Assembly (NCBI RefSeq): GCF_000375585.1
Contig: NZ_AQWP01000012.1
Span: forward strand, 124,001-188,000
Direction of reading: 5' to 3'
DNA from: Sinorhizobium meliloti 4H41
GTDB lineage: Bacteria; Pseudomonadota; Alphaproteobacteria; Rhizobiales; Rhizobiaceae
DNA length: 64,000 nucleotides
The position numbers and the translations under genes were made by a program. Below, one piece after another: positions 28,160 to 37,025 of the stretch. A model generated the notes under the pieces. It had not been told where the DNA came from. It was given only the letters and a program-made list of their open reading frames with translations, and did not search any database. How positions within the stretch are numbered: the first letter of the stretch is position 1; each line of letters opens with the position of its first letter.

Positions 28160-28999
28160 TTAAGGGCCGGCCAGTGCCAGCGGCTTCAAGCCGGCCGATG
28201 CTGTTTCCTGCGGTGCTTCCGCGGGGATGTTGATGCTGGTCGAGGTCATCGACTCTTCGATCGCCGTTTCCGCGCCGTAGATCGCCGCGACCGCGGCGGC
28301 CGTCAGATCCTTCGGCTGTCCGTCGAAGACGACTCGTCCATGCGCCATGCCGATAATCCGCTCGCAATAGTTCCGCGCGGTATCGAGCGTATGCAGGTTG
28401 GTGATCACGGTGATGCCGTCGCGCTCGTTGATGTCGCGCAGCGCGTCCATCACGATCTTGGCGTTGAGCGGGTCGAGCGACGCGATCGGCTCATCGGCGA
28501 GCAGCATCTTCGGCTGCTGCATCAGCGCGCGGGCGATTGCGACGCGCTGCTGCTGTCCACCCGAGAGCGTGCCGGCCGGCTGAAGGGCGGTCTGTTCGAT
28601 CCCCAGCCGCTCCAGTGCACCGATCGCCATGATGCGCTCTTCGCGGCTGAACATGTTGAGGACGCTCAGTACGGTGGATCGATGGTTGAGCCGCCCGAGG
28701 AGAACATTGGTCAGCACATCGAGGCGAGGCACCAGATTGAACTGCTGGAAGATCATGGCGCAGTCGCGCTGCCACTCGCGCAGGGCCGCCCCCTTCAGCG
28801 AGGAGACCGGTACGCCCGCGAATTCGATCGAGCCGGAGGAGGGGTCCACCAGACGGTTTATCATGCGCAGGAGTGTCGACTTGCCGGCGCCGGAGCGGCC
28901 GATAATGCCAACCATCTGGCCCTGCGGAATGTCGAAGGTAACCGAGCTGACGGCTGTCTTCTTGCCGAACTGGCGGGTTACGTTCTTCAACTGAAACAT
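28160..28999 (-). CDS. phnC: Phosphonate/phosphate ABC transporter ATPase PhnC (PhoC)
   Basis: ABC ATPase of 279 residues. Walker A is GRSGAGKST at residues 34-42, the signature [14 protein letters not shown], Walker [13 protein letters not shown], and the switch His lies in [11 protein letters not shown]. It is the first gene of the operon, followed by phnD after 89 bases. The C-terminal tail of about 35 residues after the ATPase fold is Ala/Thr-rich and probably variable. The three-repeat Pho box at 29073-29101 precedes it. Confidence 0.95.
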   Translation of the reverse strand: MFQLKNVTRQFGKKTAVSSVTFDIPQGQMVGIIGRSGAGKSTLLRMINRLVDPSSGSIEFAGVPVSSLKGAALREWQRDCAMIFQQFNLVPRLDVLTNVLLGRLNHRSTVLSVLNMFSREERIMAIGALERLGIEQTALQPAGTLSGGQQQRVAIARALMQQPKMLLADEPIASLDPLNAKIVMDALRDINERDGITVITNLHTLDTARNYCERIIGMAHGRVVFDGQPKDLTAAAVAAIYGAETAIEESMTSTSINIPAEAPQETASAGLKPLALAGP

Positions 29000-29072
29000 G
29001 GGCAGCAGTTCCTCTTTCGGGGAGACCGGTCATCGGTATGACCCTGCCATATCCGCGCTACATGAAGGCGCA

Positions 29073-29101
29073 GTGTCAGTTTCGTGTAGGTTCTGTAACA
29101 G
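29073..29101 (-). promoter_or_regulatory. Pho box (three PhoB half-sites) upstream of phnC
   Basis: Reading the minus strand, three seven-base units recur exactly every 11 bases: CTGTTAC (29101-29095), CCTACAC (29090-29084) and CTGACAC (29079-29073). This spacing and the CTGTNAY-like sequence are the known form of PhoB sites, and phosphate control of phoCDET is established in S. meliloti. It ends 74 bases from the phnC start. The rest of the 364-base gap (29000-29363) shows only some TGTCAC-like repeats near 29140-29170 and no gene. Confidence 0.75.
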
Positions 29102-29363
29102 TGCACAGGTGCGGTTCATCAACCTCGAACGCACCGGCCGAAGTCATCGTGACAGGTGACACCCGTCACCCCCGCAGCCTGCAGCGCAGGTCGGCTTCCA
29201 GCCGCGGATCGAACGGCAGCGGAAGTGCGGAATGGTCGGTGCCGAAGCCGTAGCTTTCCGACGTGCAGCAAAGGTCCTCATTCGAACTCCGAGCTGGGCA
29301 CGTCATAGACGAAGCGTCGGGAAACAGCCTGATGCGAGGAGAGGCCCAATCAACGCGTTGAGA

Positions 29364-31199
29364 TCACGCGGCGACGAAGTGCCCCGGCGAAACCTCGTGG
29401 TACTGGATTGGTACAGTCTTGTAATCGACCGGACGGATCGGGCTTTTTATCTCCTCATTGCCGATTTGGCCCTTTCCCCGGCGGCGATCCGGGTCGGGGA
29501 TCGGCACCGCGGAAATCAGTTTCTTCGTATAAGCGTGCTGCGGATTGCCGAAGACCGCAGCGCGAGGGCCCACCTCAACGATTTCACCAAGGTACATGAC
29601 TGCAACGCGATGGCTGACGCGCTCGACGACGGCCATATCGTGGGAAATGAAGAGGAAAGCAAGATTGAGGCTCTGTTGCAAATCCAGCAGCAGATTGATC
29701 ACCTGCGCCTTGATCGAAACGTCGAGAGCCGAGACGCTCTCGTCGGCGACGATCACCTTCGGATCGAGCGCCAGCGCCCGGGCGATACAGATGCGCTGAC
29801 GCTGGCCTCCGGAAAACTCATGCGGGTAGCGCGAAGCCATGTCGGCTGTCAGTCCGACCTTGACCAGGAGATCGGCCACCAGATCACGTGCCTGTTTGGC
29901 GGTTCCCATCTCGTGTTCGAGATAGGGTTCGGCGATTGCAGCACCTATCCGCATGCGTGGGTTGAGGCTCGCGAAGGGATCCTGGAAGATCATCTGGACC
30001 GTCTTGCGCATCTCGCGCATTCCGCTTGCATCAAGCGTCAAGATCTCGGTTCCATCCACCAGAACGGAGCCGGCCTGCGGCTCGATCAGGCGCATAATCG
30101 CACGACCGGTCGTCGACTTGCCGCAACCGGATTCACCGACCAGAGATAGAGTCTCGCCGGCATGCAGGTCGAAGGAAACGTTTTCGACCGCATGGACGCG
30201 GCCACTCAAGCGGCTGAACAGGCCGGAATGGATGTCGAAATGCTTAGTGAGGTTCCTGACTTCGAGCACCGGGCGTTTCCCGAGTGCAACCGTATCTGCC
30301 GTCTCGACCGGGATATCGGAGAGCCCGGTCGCCGTATCGACGACAGGAAAGCGCATGGGCCGATCCCTGCCGCCCATCGAGCCAAGGACAGGAACGGCGG
30401 ACAGAAGCGCACGCGTATACGGGTGTTTGGCGCGGAAGAAGATATCGCTCGTTGGGCCTGATTCCACCTGCTCGCCGCGGTACATTACCACCGTTCGGTC
30501 GGCAATTTCGGCAACGACGCCCATATCGTGCGTGATGAAGAGCACGGAGGTTCCCTCTTCCTCCTGCAGCGTTTTGATGAGATCGAGAATCTGTCCCTGG
30601 ATGGTGACGTCAAGTGCTGTCGTCGGCTCGTCGGCAATCAGCAGCTTTGGTCGTGAGGCAAGTGCCATGGCAATCATTACGCGCTGGCGCATACCACCCG
30701 AAAACCGGTGCGGATATTCATCGAAACGGGAGGCGGCGGATGGAAGGCGCACCTTTTCCAACAACCGGATGGTCTCGGCCCTGGCATCCCGCTTGCTCAT
30801 CTGCGAGTGGCAGAGAAGCGCTTCGGAGATCTGGTCGCCGATAGTGAAGAGCGGATTGAGGCTTGTCATAGGCTCCTGAAAGATCATCGCAACATCGTTT
30901 CCGCGCACCTGCCGCATCGTGGTCTCAGGCAGTTGCAGAATATCGCGGCCGTCGAGCACGACCCTTCCCGCGATACGGCTGGTATCGGCCGGGAGCAGTC
31001 GCATGATCGACAGCGAGGTGACGCTCTTGCCGGAGCCGGATTCTCCGACGATCGCCACGGTCTCGCCAGGGGCCACCGTGAACGACATATCCCGCACAAC
31101 GGACCTCCACTCCCCGTCGACGATGAACGACGTCGTCAGGTTCTCCACGGACAAAATCGGCGGCACGGGCTCTGTTTGTAGGGCGGGGAGGCTTGCCAT
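29364..31199 (-). CDS. Fused double ATPase of a dipeptide/oligopeptide-type ABC transporter (DppD-DppF fusion)
   Basis: Protein of 611 residues with two complete ABC ATPase domains joined head to tail. Domain 1 has Walker A GESGSGKS at residues 52-59, signature [15 protein letters not shown] and Walker [13 protein letters not shown]. Domain 2 has GESGCGKSTTG near residue 352, [15 protein letters not shown] and VIVADESVSALD. Each ends with the oligopeptide-transporter extension (AKHPYTRALLSAVP and PQHAYTKKLISAVP). It powers the permeases at 35128-36938. It lies at the 3' end of the minus-strand cassette, apart from its permeases, with the catabolic enzymes in between. Confidence 0.93.
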   Translation of the reverse strand: MASLPALQTEPVPPILSVENLTTSFIVDGEWRSVVRDMSFTVAPGETVAIVGESGSGKSVTSLSIMRLLPADTSRIAGRVVLDGRDILQLPETTMRQVRGNDVAMIFQEPMTSLNPLFTIGDQISEALLCHSQMSKRDARAETIRLLEKVRLPSAASRFDEYPHRFSGGMRQRVMIAMALASRPKLLIADEPTTALDVTIQGQILDLIKTLQEEEGTSVLFITHDMGVVAEIADRTVVMYRGEQVESGPTSDIFFRAKHPYTRALLSAVPVLGSMGGRDRPMRFPVVDTATGLSDIPVETADTVALGKRPVLEVRNLTKHFDIHSGLFSRLSGRVHAVENVSFDLHAGETLSLVGESGCGKSTTGRAIMRLIEPQAGSVLVDGTEILTLDASGMREMRKTVQMIFQDPFASLNPRMRIGAAIAEPYLEHEMGTAKQARDLVADLLVKVGLTADMASRYPHEFSGGQRQRICIARALALDPKVIVADESVSALDVSIKAQVINLLLDLQQSLNLAFLFISHDMAVVERVSHRVAVMYLGEIVEVGPRAAVFGNPQHAYTKKLISAVPIPDPDRRRGKGQIGNEEIKSPIRPVDYKTVPIQYHEVSPGHFVAA

Positions 31200-31232
31200 G
31201 TCGGGATCCTTCTTCGGTTTCAGCCGTCGGGT

Positions 31233-32432
31233 TCAATCCGGCCAGCGCAGTGCGCCATCGAAACGGTGCTTGCTGCGGTTTTCCAGCGGTGTGGCGATGA
31301 TGTCGTTCGAGGCGCTGGTCTTGTCGAGTTCCTCGGCCAGACGGTTGGCAACGATGGTCTCCTGACCCGGATGCAGGTTGCAGGGATCGAGGTAGAAGTA
31401 GTGATGCTCGACCTCGTGGTCGCGCACGATGACAGGCGGCGTACCGCGCGCCAGCGCATCGGCAAGATCCCACGCCGTGATATGGGCTTCGTGCGCGCTC
31501 ACGATCACCCGCAGCCTGTCGAGTGGATTGCCGGTCGGATCGGGCTCGATCAGCGCTGTGATGCCTGGTCGGTTCTCCAGCGTGTCGCGCCAGAGATGGA
31601 GATAGCTGGTCTCGCGGGCGCGGATACCGTCATGATCGCGCTTTTCCCAGGCTTCCAGGGCCGCCATGAGGCCGAAGACGCTCTCCTTGCCGACTTTCAT
31701 GCCCCGCCCAATCCCCATATTCTGAAGGAAGGCGTTGCGCACGAGGTCCTTCCTACCAGCCACGATGCCGGAAGTCGGGCCGCCCAGAAATTTGTGACCG
31801 GAATAAAGCACGATGTCCGCTCCCTGCTCGAGAAAGCTACGCAGATCGTATTCCGATGCCGCATCAACGATGACGGGCACTGATTTCGCGCGGGCGATTT
31901 CCACGAATTCCGTCAGCTTCAGCAGGCCGTAGTCGACGACGTGATGCGAGACGACGTAAAGGGCCGCAGCCGTCTTTTCCGTGATCGCGTTCTCCATGTG
32001 GTGCCGATGGGTCGAGGTCGCCTGCCCGATCATCACGGTCTTGGCGCCCGCCAGACGAATGGACTGATCGACCGGCGCGCCGTAACTGACGATATGGCCC
32101 ATCTGCACAAGGACCTCATTTTTTTCTGTGCTGACGCCGGGCAGTTTCTCGATGGCGAGCAGATCGCTGCCGGTGATGGTTCCGGCAATGGCAAGGGTGA
32201 TGCCTGCCGCGCACGATGCCGTCACGAAACCGGCTTCGCCGCCGGTCAGCCGCGCGATCACGGCACTTGCTTTTCGCTGCAGGTCATTCATCTCGACGAA
32301 TTGCGGCAGGATGGATGTCATAGCGGCAATCGCTTCCGGAACCACGATCGATGCCCCCAGGCTTGTCATCGTGCCTGAAACATTGATGACCGGACGCAGT
32401 CCGAGGGATGTGCGAATGTCTTCACTGGGCAT
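31233..32432 (-). CDS. SelA-like PLP-dependent enzyme (DgaE/YhfS-like group)
   Basis: PLP enzyme of 399 residues resembling selenocysteine synthase but lacking the tRNA-binding context. Members of this group include ammonia-lyases of D-glucosaminate-6-P type and other uncharacterised lyases. The PLP lysine is Lys214 in [14 protein letters not shown], preceded by the ring-binding Asp190 in [11 protein letters not shown]. The N-terminal [16 protein letters not shown] and [12 protein letters not shown] segments are typical. The ATG at 32432 gives the family start. The neighbouring amidohydrolase and RidA-like genes suggest an amino-acid-derived substrate. No selenium genes (selB, selC, selD) are near, so a role in selenocysteine synthesis is unlikely. 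Confidence 0.85.
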   Translation of the reverse strand: MPSEDIRTSLGLRPVINVSGTMTSLGASIVVPEAIAAMTSILPQFVEMNDLQRKASAVIARLTGGEAGFVTASCAAGITLAIAGTITGSDLLAIEKLPGVSTEKNEVLVQMGHIVSYGAPVDQSIRLAGAKTVMIGQATSTHRHHMENAITEKTAAALYVVSHHVVDYGLLKLTEFVEIARAKSVPVIVDAASEYDLRSFLEQGADIVLYSGHKFLGGPTSGIVAGRKDLVRNAFLQNMGIGRGMKVGKESVFGLMAALEAWEKRDHDGIRARETSYLHLWRDTLENRPGITALIEPDPTGNPLDRLRVIVSAHEAHITAWDLADALARGTPPVIVRDHEVEHHYFYLDPCNLHPGQETIVANRLAEELDKTSASNDIIATPLENRSKHRFDGALRWPD

Positions 32433-32499
32433 TGTGCTCTCCGAAATTATTGCGGCCGAAAACGGAGGGGATTGCCTTCCGATCATCGACAGTTATGCC

Positions 32500-32512
32500 A
32501 TTACAATGTAAT
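32500..32512. promoter_or_regulatory. Palindrome between SelA-like gene and IclR gene
   Basis: ATTAC-AAT-GTAAT forms a perfect inverted repeat within the 112-base divergent region, flanked by a further GTTAT/AAC symmetry. AT-rich palindromes of this sort are usual IclR-family operators, so it may control both directions. Confidence 0.55.
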
Positions 32513-32544
32513 AACAGTCCAAAATCATCATGTGAGTTCGTGTC

Positions 32545-33360
32545 TTGAACGCCAAAATCCACCCCATTTCCGTGATCGATGAGGACAGCGTGAAAAGCGG
32601 AAAACGCTCTCGGGTCAGTGGCATAGACCGGGCCCTGCAGGTTCTTGATCACCTCTACGAGACCGGCGCGCCCTGTAGTGCCTATGCTATTGCCAAGGCA
32701 ATTGGCGCGCCGCTTTCCACGGTCTACGTGATCGTCGATGATCTGGTGGAAAAGAACCTTTTGACGCGCGGTGCCGATGGCTTGATCTGGCTTGGAGCGC
32801 GGCTTTACCACTTCGGTCTTGCCTATGCCCGCTCGCTGGATTTCATGAGTGTCGCCACCCATGAAATGCACGATCTCTGTCGCCAGGTCGGTGAAACCGT
32901 CCAGCTTTGTGGCCGTGACGGCGACCATATGCTGGTGCTTGCGATGGCGGAAGGTCCAAGCCATTTCCAGGTCGCCTCGCGCGTTGGAACCCGTGTGCCG
33001 CTGAACTGGACCGCGTCCGGCCGGCTTCTGGTGGGTCATCTGCCGGACGATGAGCGGCTCGAGCTCTTCAGGCGATGCGCCCGTTCCTCGCCGACCGGAC
33101 GCGCCGATGTCGATCCGGCCAAGCTGTCTGCCGCGGCCGTGGATGCGATGAAGGCGCGACTTTCGATTCAGGCGGGCGAATCCGACTATGCCGTTGCCTG
33201 CATCGCATCGCCGATCTGCGATCGCGATGGCCGGTGCGTCGCGACCATCTCGATCGTTCTGCCGGAGCAGAAGGCCTTTTCCGACGAAACGCATTACACT
33301 TCGCATGCGCGCGCTTCCGCGGACAGGATCGAAGAACTGATGGGCTGGCGCGGTCACTGA
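32545..33360 (+). CDS. IclR family transcriptional regulator
   Basis: Regulator of up to 271 residues. The N-terminal winged helix reads GIDRALQVLDHLYETGAPCSAYAIAKAIGAPLSTVYVIVDDLVEKNLLTR. The C-terminal effector domain shows ETVQLCGRDGDHMLVLAMAEG, VPLNWTASGRLLVGHL and DYAVACIASPICDRDGR. The frame can open at a TTG (32545); a GTG at 32590 has a GAGGA four bases ahead and may be the true start. It is the only plus-strand gene inside the 29.4-38.6 kb cassette and is therefore its likely regulator, sensing a small carboxylate. Confidence 0.9.
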   Translation: MNAKIHPISVIDEDSVKSGKRSRVSGIDRALQVLDHLYETGAPCSAYAIAKAIGAPLSTVYVIVDDLVEKNLLTRGADGLIWLGARLYHFGLAYARSLDFMSVATHEMHDLCRQVGETVQLCGRDGDHMLVLAMAEGPSHFQVASRVGTRVPLNWTASGRLLVGHLPDDERLELFRRCARSSPTGRADVDPAKLSAAAVDAMKARLSIQAGESDYAVACIASPICDRDGRCVATISIVLPEQKAFSDETHYTSHARASADRIEELMGWRGH

Positions 33361-33371
33361 CATGCTTTTTC

Positions 33372-33872
33372 TTAACCGTGCAGGGCGACGATCGCTTCGA
33401 TCTCGACGGTGATATTGCCGGGCAACGACCCGAAGCCGACGGCGGACCGGGCATGCTGCCCGGCATCGCCGAAGACCTCGACGAAAAGATCCGAGCACCC
33501 ATTGATGACGCCGGGATGATCCTCGAAGTCTGGTGTCGCATTGACCATGCCGAGCAGCTTGACGACGCGCCGTACCCGGGAAAGGTCTCCCAGTGCCTCC
33601 TGCAGGACGGCCAGCAGGTTGATGCCTGTCAGTCGCGCGTGGCTATAGGCATCGGCGACATCGACGCCGCCCGATCCCACCTTGCCGGTATGCATGAAAC
33701 CATCGGCCTCACGCGGGCCCTGGCCGGAAAGATAGATCAGATTGCCTTCGCGCACATGCGTCACGAAATTGGCTATCGGCGGTGGGGGCGGCGGCAACAC
33801 GATGCCGAGCGACGTCAGCCGCTCGGCAGGCGAACCCGTCCTGTCGGCGGCGGTTGCCGTGGAACTGTTCAC
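33372..33872 (-). CDS. RidA-like protein, long YjgF subgroup
   Basis: Protein of 166 residues with an N-terminal extension typical of the longer YjgF subgroup (SPAERLTSLGIVLPPPPPPIANFV), then VREGNLIYLSGQGP, the ARLTGINLLAVLQEALGDL helix, and ARSAVGFGSLPGNITVEIEAIVAL at the C-terminus. This subgroup keeps the trimer fold, but whether it deaminates imines like RidA is not established. The GTG at 33872 is chosen because AGGAG lies five bases ahead. It sits downstream of the amidohydrolase and convergent with the IclR gene. Confidence 0.85.
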   Translation of the reverse strand: MNSSTATAADRTGSPAERLTSLGIVLPPPPPPIANFVTHVREGNLIYLSGQGPREADGFMHTGKVGSGGVDVADAYSHARLTGINLLAVLQEALGDLSRVRRVVKLLGMVNATPDFEDHPGVINGCSDLFVEVFGDAGQHARSAVGFGSLPGNITVEIEAIVALHG

Positions 33873-33912
33873 GCGAACTCCTGTGTCCTGTAAAAATGAG
33901 AGTGGCCCCGGC

Positions 33913-35124
33913 TTAGCGGTATGAATAGCCGTGGCTGTGACGCACGAGTTTTCGCGCGCGCGGGATATAGCGGCTGGCTGACACAGCTTCCGCGCCGATG
34001 ATGGCATAGCGCGGTTCGAAAATGCGGGTGAGCACCGAGACGTCACCATTCGAATCGGTCGCCTCGATATCGGCATCGACCAGATCGAAAACGGTGAAAT
34101 CGGCCCGCTCGCCAACGGCGAGGCGGTTTTCCATCGGCAGCTGGATAACGGACGCCGGCGCCTGAGTAACTGCCTCCACGACCTTGTCGAACGGCATGCC
34201 GACCACCAGCAGTTTTGACATGGTCGTCGCCAGATCCCAGACCGGGAAGTTCATCGAGTGGTCGTGCAGATCGGTCGAGATAGAGAATGGCAGAAGGCCC
34301 CGCTTGATTGCCGCCTCGGCAACCTTGAACGAGAAGGACGCCCCGCCATGGCCGATATCCAGCCGGATACCGTCGCCGGCACATCGCTCGGCGAGATCGA
34401 ACAGATCCTCGTCTTCCATGATGCTCGAGCCAGCCTTGCCGTTGAAGCAATGGGTGACGATGTCGCCGGGGCCGAGGATTTCCAGCACTTCGTCATAGAG
34501 CGCCGGAGGTTCACCGACATGCACCATCATCGGTATCTTGAGGATCTTGGCGATTTTCTTTCCGAGCTTCACCGGCGTCACGCCCCAGGATCCGGTGATG
34601 ACGTGGCTCGCTCGGACCTTGATGCCGACGATATGCTCGCTGTTTTCGGCGTAGACCTCAAGAATGCGGTCAAGATTGATGTCCTGAATGCTTCTGAGTT
34701 CCGGCACGCGGTTGCAGGCGACAAGACCGATGGAGCCGAGATTGATGAAAGCCTTGATACGCTCGCGCGACGGCTCGATGATATATTCGCGAAAACCATG
34801 GAAATTGGCTTCGCCCGCGGAGCCGGCATCCACCAGGGTCGTGACGCCACGCTCCGCGCCGCATTCGGACGGGCGCAGGGAAATATCCGTGCCGCCGTGC
34901 CAGATGTGCACGTGCAGATCGATCCAGCCGGGCGAGATCCACGCGCCGTTGCCATCGATGCGCTGCACCTCGGTGGATACGGCAAGCGACGGGCCGACTT
35001 CGGCAATGCGGCCGTCAGCATTGATCAGGATATCGATCGGGCCGTTTGGTGTGCTGGCGCCGAAGGCAATGGGTTTGACATTGGCGAGGAGCACAGGCCC
35101 CTTCGCCTCATATCGATAAGACAT
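33913..35124 (-). CDS. Amidohydrolase/deacetylase family metallohydrolase (COG3964-like)
   Basis: Amidohydrolase-superfamily enzyme of 403 residues, often misnamed dihydroorotase. Metal ligands appear as His71 and His73 (DLHVHIWHGG), a probable carboxylated Lys169 (GIKVRAS), His202 (MVHVGEPP), His225 (THCFNGKAGS) and Asp285 (STDLHDHS), the pattern of binuclear subtype I. From memory, studied COG3964 members hydrolyse acetyl-R-mandelate and related acyl compounds in vitro, while the natural substrate is unsettled. It lies four bases after the DppC-type gene, so import and hydrolysis are probably linked. Confidence 0.88.
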   Translation of the reverse strand: MSYRYEAKGPVLLANVKPIAFGASTPNGPIDILINADGRIAEVGPSLAVSTEVQRIDGNGAWISPGWIDLHVHIWHGGTDISLRPSECGAERGVTTLVDAGSAGEANFHGFREYIIEPSRERIKAFINLGSIGLVACNRVPELRSIQDINLDRILEVYAENSEHIVGIKVRASHVITGSWGVTPVKLGKKIAKILKIPMMVHVGEPPALYDEVLEILGPGDIVTHCFNGKAGSSIMEDEDLFDLAERCAGDGIRLDIGHGGASFSFKVAEAAIKRGLLPFSISTDLHDHSMNFPVWDLATTMSKLLVVGMPFDKVVEAVTQAPASVIQLPMENRLAVGERADFTVFDLVDADIEATDSNGDVSVLTRIFEPRYAIIGAEAVSASRYIPRARKLVRHSHGYSYR

Positions 35125-35127
35125 GTT

Positions 35128-35997
35128 TCATAAGTCCTTTCGAAGCCTTGGATCGAGAAGATCGCGCAATCCGTCGCCAACCATCTGCAGCGACAGCACG
35201 GAGAGAATGATGGCGAAGCCAGGAAACAGCGTCATCCAGTCGGCTTGGCCGATATATTGCCGGCCGGCGGAGATCATCGTGCCCCAGGTCGGGATTTCCG
35301 GGCTGACGCCAAGCCCGAGAAACGAAAGTCCCGCTTCGGCCAGCATGGCGCTGGCAAAGAGAAATGTCCCCTGCACCAGGATCGGCGACAGCAGGTTGCG
35401 CAGCACATGCCGCGTAATGATGTGGCGCGTCGAAATGCCAAGCGCCCGGGCGGCCTCGATATAGGGGAGCTCGCGGATCACCAGGGTCGACGCACGGACG
35501 ATACGCGCCAGGCGCGGCGCGTAGACGATGCTGAGCGCGATGATGACGGTGGTCAGCGATGGCCCCAGCGCGGCCACAAGCGCGATGGCAAGAAGAATGT
35601 CCGGAAAGGCCATCATCGCGTCGATCAGCCGGGCGATCGGCGCATCGAATTGCTTGAAGAATCCGGCGATCAGCCCGAGCGTCACACCGATGATCGCGGA
35701 CAATGTCACGACGGCGGCGCCGACCAGCAATGACAGCCGCGCCGAATAGATGGTCCGCGAAAACACGTCGCGGCCGAACTCATCGGTACCGAAGATGAAC
35801 GTGCCGCCCGGCGGTTTCAACCGGTTGACGATGGACAGTTTTGACGGCGCATAAGGCGCGATCAGCGGGGCAAAGATGGCAAGCAGCACGAAGATCGTCA
35901 GAACGATCAGTCCGAAGGCAACGGTCTTGCGCTTCAGCAGGCGCCGGATGAATTTGTTGCGCTCGCTGAGCGCCGGTTTCGAGACGATTGCTGTCAT
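35128..35997 (-). CDS. Peptide-type ABC permease, DppC family
   Basis: Permease of 289 residues. The N-terminal cytoplasmic segment and first helix (FGLIVLTIFVLLAIFAPLIAPY) are followed by the OppC/DppC signature FIFGTDEFGRDVFSRTIYSARLSL. The EAA loop reads [21 protein letters not shown]. It overlaps the DppB-type gene by one base (TGATG) and forms the heterodimeric channel with it. Confidence 0.94.
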   Translation of the reverse strand: MTAIVSKPALSERNKFIRRLLKRKTVAFGLIVLTIFVLLAIFAPLIAPYAPSKLSIVNRLKPPGGTFIFGTDEFGRDVFSRTIYSARLSLLVGAAVVTLSAIIGVTLGLIAGFFKQFDAPIARLIDAMMAFPDILLAIALVAALGPSLTTVIIALSIVYAPRLARIVRASTLVIRELPYIEAARALGISTRHIITRHVLRNLLSPILVQGTFLFASAMLAEAGLSFLGLGVSPEIPTWGTMISAGRQYIGQADWMTLFPGFAIILSVLSLQMVGDGLRDLLDPRLRKDL

Positions 35998-36938
35998 CAG
36001 TAACGCACCCTCGGATCGACCAGCAGGTAGAGCATGTCGATGGCAAAATTGATCAGGACATAGAGTGCGGCAATGACCAGCAACGCCCCCTGGATGACCG
36101 GATAATCGCGCCTGAGCACGGCGGATACCACCAGATTGCCGACGCCGGGCAGGCCGAACACGGTCTCGGTCACGACGGCGCCTGAGACGAGAACCGCCGC
36201 AGTCAGGCCGATCACCGTGAGGATCGGGACCAGCGCATTCTTCAACGCATGCTTGAGGATGACACGCCGCTCGATCAGACCCTTGGCGCGGGCAGTCCGG
36301 ATATAGTCATCTCCGAGCACATCGAGCATCGAGGCGCGGGTGAAGCGCAGCACCAGCGCCGAGGAGACGATGCCGAGCGCAAACGCCGGCAGCGTCAGAT
36401 GATGCATCCGCTCAGCAAATGTCGATCCCGGTCCGCCGTAGCCCGACACGGGGAACAGATCGAGACGGACGGCAAAGACCTGCATCATGATCAGGCCAAG
36501 CCAGAAGCTCGGAATGCTGGCAGCCAGCATCGCCAGCGCTGTTGCTGCCTGGTCGAAGAGCGAACCACGCCGATAGGCCGCATAGATCCCGATCGGCAAG
36601 GCGATGGCGCTGGCGATGAGGAGCGAGAACAACGTAAGGAAAAAGGTCGGCTCGGCCCGCTCGAGCAGGGCCGATGCGACCGGCATGTTGAGGAAGATCG
36701 ATTGGCCGAGATCGCCCTTCAGCAGCTGCCCCATATAATAGATGTATTGAACGCCCAGCGAACGGTCGAGGCCCAGCCGCATGCGCAGCTCCGCAATATC
36801 CTGGGCGCTGGCGTCCGGCCCGAGCATGACCGCTGCCGGATCGCCGGGCGTCACCCGTACGATCACGAAGACGATCGTGACGACAAGGAACATCACGACG
36901 ATCATGCCGAAGAGGCGCTGGAGAATATACCGTATCAT
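35997..36938 (-). CDS. Peptide-type ABC permease, DppB family
   Basis: Permease of 313 residues with the family start MIRYILQRLFGMIVVMFLVVTIVF and the VTPGDPAAVMLGPDAS segment. The periplasmic loop YIYYMGQLLKGDLGQSIFLN is typical of DppB/OppB, and the EAA loop reads YIRTARAKGLIERRVILKHAL. It follows the binding protein gene by 87 bases and is second in the operon. Confidence 0.94.
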   Translation of the reverse strand: MIRYILQRLFGMIVVMFLVVTIVFVIVRVTPGDPAAVMLGPDASAQDIAELRMRLGLDRSLGVQYIYYMGQLLKGDLGQSIFLNMPVASALLERAEPTFFLTLFSLLIASAIALPIGIYAAYRRGSLFDQAATALAMLAASIPSFWLGLIMMQVFAVRLDLFPVSGYGGPGSTFAERMHHLTLPAFALGIVSSALVLRFTRASMLDVLGDDYIRTARAKGLIERRVILKHALKNALVPILTVIGLTAAVLVSGAVVTETVFGLPGVGNLVVSAVLRRDYPVIQGALLVIAALYVLINFAIDMLYLLVDPRVRY

Positions 36939-37025
36939 GAAAGCCTGATCCTCATGCTCCGGAGAGCGCGCAGGTCTGCAAAGGACACCGGCTCGAGCGA
37001 GCCGATGTCTCCGACTGAGGAATGA

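Noticed and set aside
31233..32432. Selenocysteine synthase (selA) assignment
   Set aside because: No selB, selC or selD nearby, and the gene sits with amidohydrolase, RidA and a transporter, so a catabolic PLP enzyme fits better.
33913..35124. Dihydroorotase (pyrC) assignment for the amidohydrolase
   Set aside because: The family (COG3964-like) is commonly misnamed; context is catabolic and the motifs fit the deacetylase-type group.
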